Assembly (NCBI GenBank): GCA_964557575.1
Contig: CAZLBC010000163.1
Location: forward strand, 1 to 6,550
DNA from: CAZLBC01 sp964557575
GTDB lineage: Bacteria; Planctomycetota; Phycisphaerae; SM23-33
Reading direction: 5' to 3'
Length of the DNA: 6,550 bases
Shown: positions 5,724 to 6,550 of the stretch, one piece after another
How the letters are laid out: every line of letters begins with the position of its first letter
How positions within the stretch are numbered: position 1 is the stretch's first letter
Position numbers and translations under genes: made by a program
The notes under the pieces: model-generated
The model's database searches: none
Told to the model about the DNA's origin: nothing
The model's input: only the letters and a program-made list of their open reading frames with translations

Positions 5724-5833
5724 ATTACCCCGGACAGAGTAAATCGGCCCCCCAACATTTTTTGTGTCCGCGTTTTTATTCGTTGTAAAAAACTGATATA
5801 AAATATGTTATGGAGGAAAACAGTCGGCTGTAG

Positions 5834-6382
5834 TCACGAGTGTCGGGTGTCCGGTTTTGAACTGTTTCGGCGTCTGACCAGGGTGGTGGTGCCCACATAT
5901 ACCAGGCTGCCGAGCACGACGCCGACGGCGTCCAGGCCGGCGTCGGTCGCGGCGGCGCAGCGGCCCGGCACCATCGATTGGTGCAGTTCGTCGACGGCAC
6001 CGAAGACAACGCAGGCCGCTGCCGTTACTGCGACCCGCGAAAAGGACAGCGGGCGGGCAAAACCGCAATGGAGTGCGTACTGGGCCAGGAACGCGAGCCC
6101 GGCGTACTCGAAGGGGTGAAACACGCTGCCGGAGACGCCCGCGGCGGGGCGGGGATTGACCGAGGACGCCAGGGAGATCACGCCCGCATACAACACTGCC
6201 GGCAGCAGCCGCCACAGCAGCCCGCCTGAGACCAGGCGCCGCCGGACCGGCGGCGGAAGACTCAGCATACCGGCGGCGGCGAATATCCAGGGGATCCAGC
6301 AGTACCGGGGTTCAGCTACGCCCAGGACGTGGATCAGCAGGGCGGTCACAACGACGTGGACGGCGAAAAACAGTGTCAGCAT
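5834..6382 (-). CDS. VanZ-family membrane protein
   Basis: A 182-residue integral membrane protein of the VanZ-like family, named after an accessory teicoplanin-resistance protein; members are mostly of unknown function, so this is no evidence of resistance. Four or more hydrophobic segments are visible (about 2-21, 28-42, 58-72, 118-130, 148-168). Family motifs are HPFEYAGLAFL (89-99) and DELHQSMVPGR (131-141) followed by Asp147 and Asp151 before a Gly158 helix. The start is uncertain. I prefer the ATG at 6382 (AGGA about eleven bases upstream), where the first membrane helix begins; the ATG at 6448 and a GTG at 6511 lack ribosome sites, and the added residues would be encoded partly by a repeat copy (6414-6426). 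Another repeat copy (5845-5857) encodes residues 176-179. The gene appears to be transcribed alone. Confidence 0.8.
   Translation of the reverse strand: MLTLFFAVHVVVTALLIHVLGVAEPRYCWIPWIFAAAGMLSLPPPVRRRLVSGGLLWRLLPAVLYAGVISLASSVNPRPAAGVSGSVFHPFEYAGLAFLAQYALHCGFARPLSFSRVAVTAAACVVFGAVDELHQSMVPGRCAAATDAGLDAVGVVLGSLVYVGTTTLVRRRNSSKPDTRHS
5845..5857 (+). repeat. Dispersed repeat copy A (GGGTGTCCGGTTT)
   Basis: One of three exact copies of a 13-base sequence. Similarity continues on both sides: TCACGAG (5834-5840) before it resembles TCACGGG before copy B, and TGAAC follows as in the other copies. It lies inside the 3' end of the VanZ-family gene, where its complement encodes residues 176-179 (KPDT); the stop codon falls in the upstream TCACGAG part. 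Confidence 0.65.
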
Positions 6383-6413
6383 GGCCGAAGATATCCTACC
6401 ACATGGTTCGAAG

Positions 6414-6426
6414 AAACCGGACACCC
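6414..6426 (-). repeat. Dispersed repeat copy C (GGGTGTCCGGTTT)
   Basis: This exact copy is in opposite orientation to the other two and lies 32 bases upstream of the preferred VanZ start. On its strand it is followed by CTTCGAACC, so GGTT and AACC can form a short stem, as in copy B. It is preceded by AGGTATT, a string also seen at the right edge of the window. Confidence 0.65.
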
Positions 6427-6515
6427 AATACCTGATCTTCTCTAACATGCTGGAACACACACTCGTTACGGCAGGTCCCAACCGGGTACAACGCCGACTG
6501 TTGAGAATCACGGGA

Positions 6516-6528
6516 GGGTGTCCGGTTT
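6516..6528 (+). repeat. Dispersed repeat copy B (GGGTGTCCGGTTT)
   Basis: An exact copy near the right edge, preceded by TCACGGGA and followed by GTGTTGAACC; GGTT and AACC could pair around a seven-base loop. It is in the same orientation as copy A and faces away from copy C, 89 bases apart. No transposase gene is visible in the window. Confidence 0.65.
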
Positions 6529-6550
6529 GTGTTGAACCTTAAAGGTATTG

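Larger units (their letters stand above)
5481..5833. other. Intergenic region upstream of hsp20 operon, no gene seen
   Basis: This 353-base gap lies between the hsp20 operon and the end of the VanZ-family gene. Bases about 5610-5665 and 5770-5810 are strongly A+T rich. I see a leader hairpin (5535-5558), a smaller hairpin next to the first hsp20 ribosome site (5494-5516), a promoter candidate (5639-5666) and a terminator-like inverted repeat (5705-5723). No open frame with a Shine-Dalgarno site fits inside it. A plus-strand extended -10 (TGATATAAA, 5794-5802) would only give antisense RNA to the VanZ gene. Confidence 0.65.

Noticed and set aside
5481..5833. Search for a CIRCE element (TTAGCACTC-N9-GAGTGCTAA) before the hsp20 operon
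   Set aside because: Only a lone GAGTG-like string near 5674 is present, without the inverted partner.
5805..6119. Plus-strand frame starting at ATG 5805 after a TGATATAAA extended -10
   Set aside because: The GGAGG nearby lies after the ATG, not before it, and the product is antisense to the VanZ-family gene with low-complexity composition.
6383..6511. Longer N-terminus for the VanZ-family protein from ATG 6448 or GTG 6511
   Set aside because: Neither has a Shine-Dalgarno site, and part of the added sequence is encoded by a repeat copy. It remains possible but less likely than the start at 6382.

Overview
The window looks like chromosomal DNA from a G+C-rich, Gram-negative-type bacterium. 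The genes are G+C rich with strong A/G-rich Shine-Dalgarno sites, while promoter-like gaps are clearly A+T rich. One predicted secreted thioredoxin-like protein and a sodium-coupled transporter suggest a cell with an outer compartment. A member of the PVC group (Kiritimatiellota, Lentisphaerota or Planctomycetota) would fit, but no taxonomic marker is present and this is only an impression.

Layout from left to right. At 145-1737 (minus) lies a 530-residue sodium:solute symporter of the SGLT branch. A 445-base divergent intergenic region (1738-2182) follows, holding two neighbouring perfect palindromes. At 2183-3112 (plus) is a secreted thioredoxin-fold protein with a WCGWC active site and a long charged C-terminal region. 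It ends in a clean intrinsic terminator (3119-3144) whose loop also carries the stop codon of the convergent gene. That gene, 3128-3913 (minus), encodes a membrane protein with a TrkH-like pore motif and a C-terminal TrkA-C (RCK_C) domain.

Next is a three-gene small heat shock operon, all minus: 5052-5480, then 4593-4997, then 4040-4573, closed by a very strong intrinsic terminator at 3986-4015. The three Hsp20 proteins are different paralogues, yet all three start sites carry the same nine-base Shine-Dalgarno sequence. The operon is preceded by an A+T-rich promoter region and a roughly 150-base leader with a strong hairpin and a possible base-pairing partner for the first ribosome site, so thermosensing is worth testing. 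The last gene (5834-6382, minus) is a VanZ-family membrane protein. It is bracketed by three copies of a 13-base sequence that I read as a small dispersed repeat; one copy supplies codons near the C-terminus of VanZ and another lies just upstream of its preferred start.

I see no CRISPR array, tRNA, rRNA, integrase or transposase gene. The working theme is envelope and stress physiology: proteostasis (three Hsp20 proteins and a thioredoxin-fold protein), ion or solute transport (SGLT-like symporter and TrkA-C protein), and a VanZ-like membrane protein. Nothing here is clearly a new multi-gene system. The best leads are the repeat family around the VanZ gene, the leader of the hsp20 operon and the terminator that contains a stop codon in its loop.
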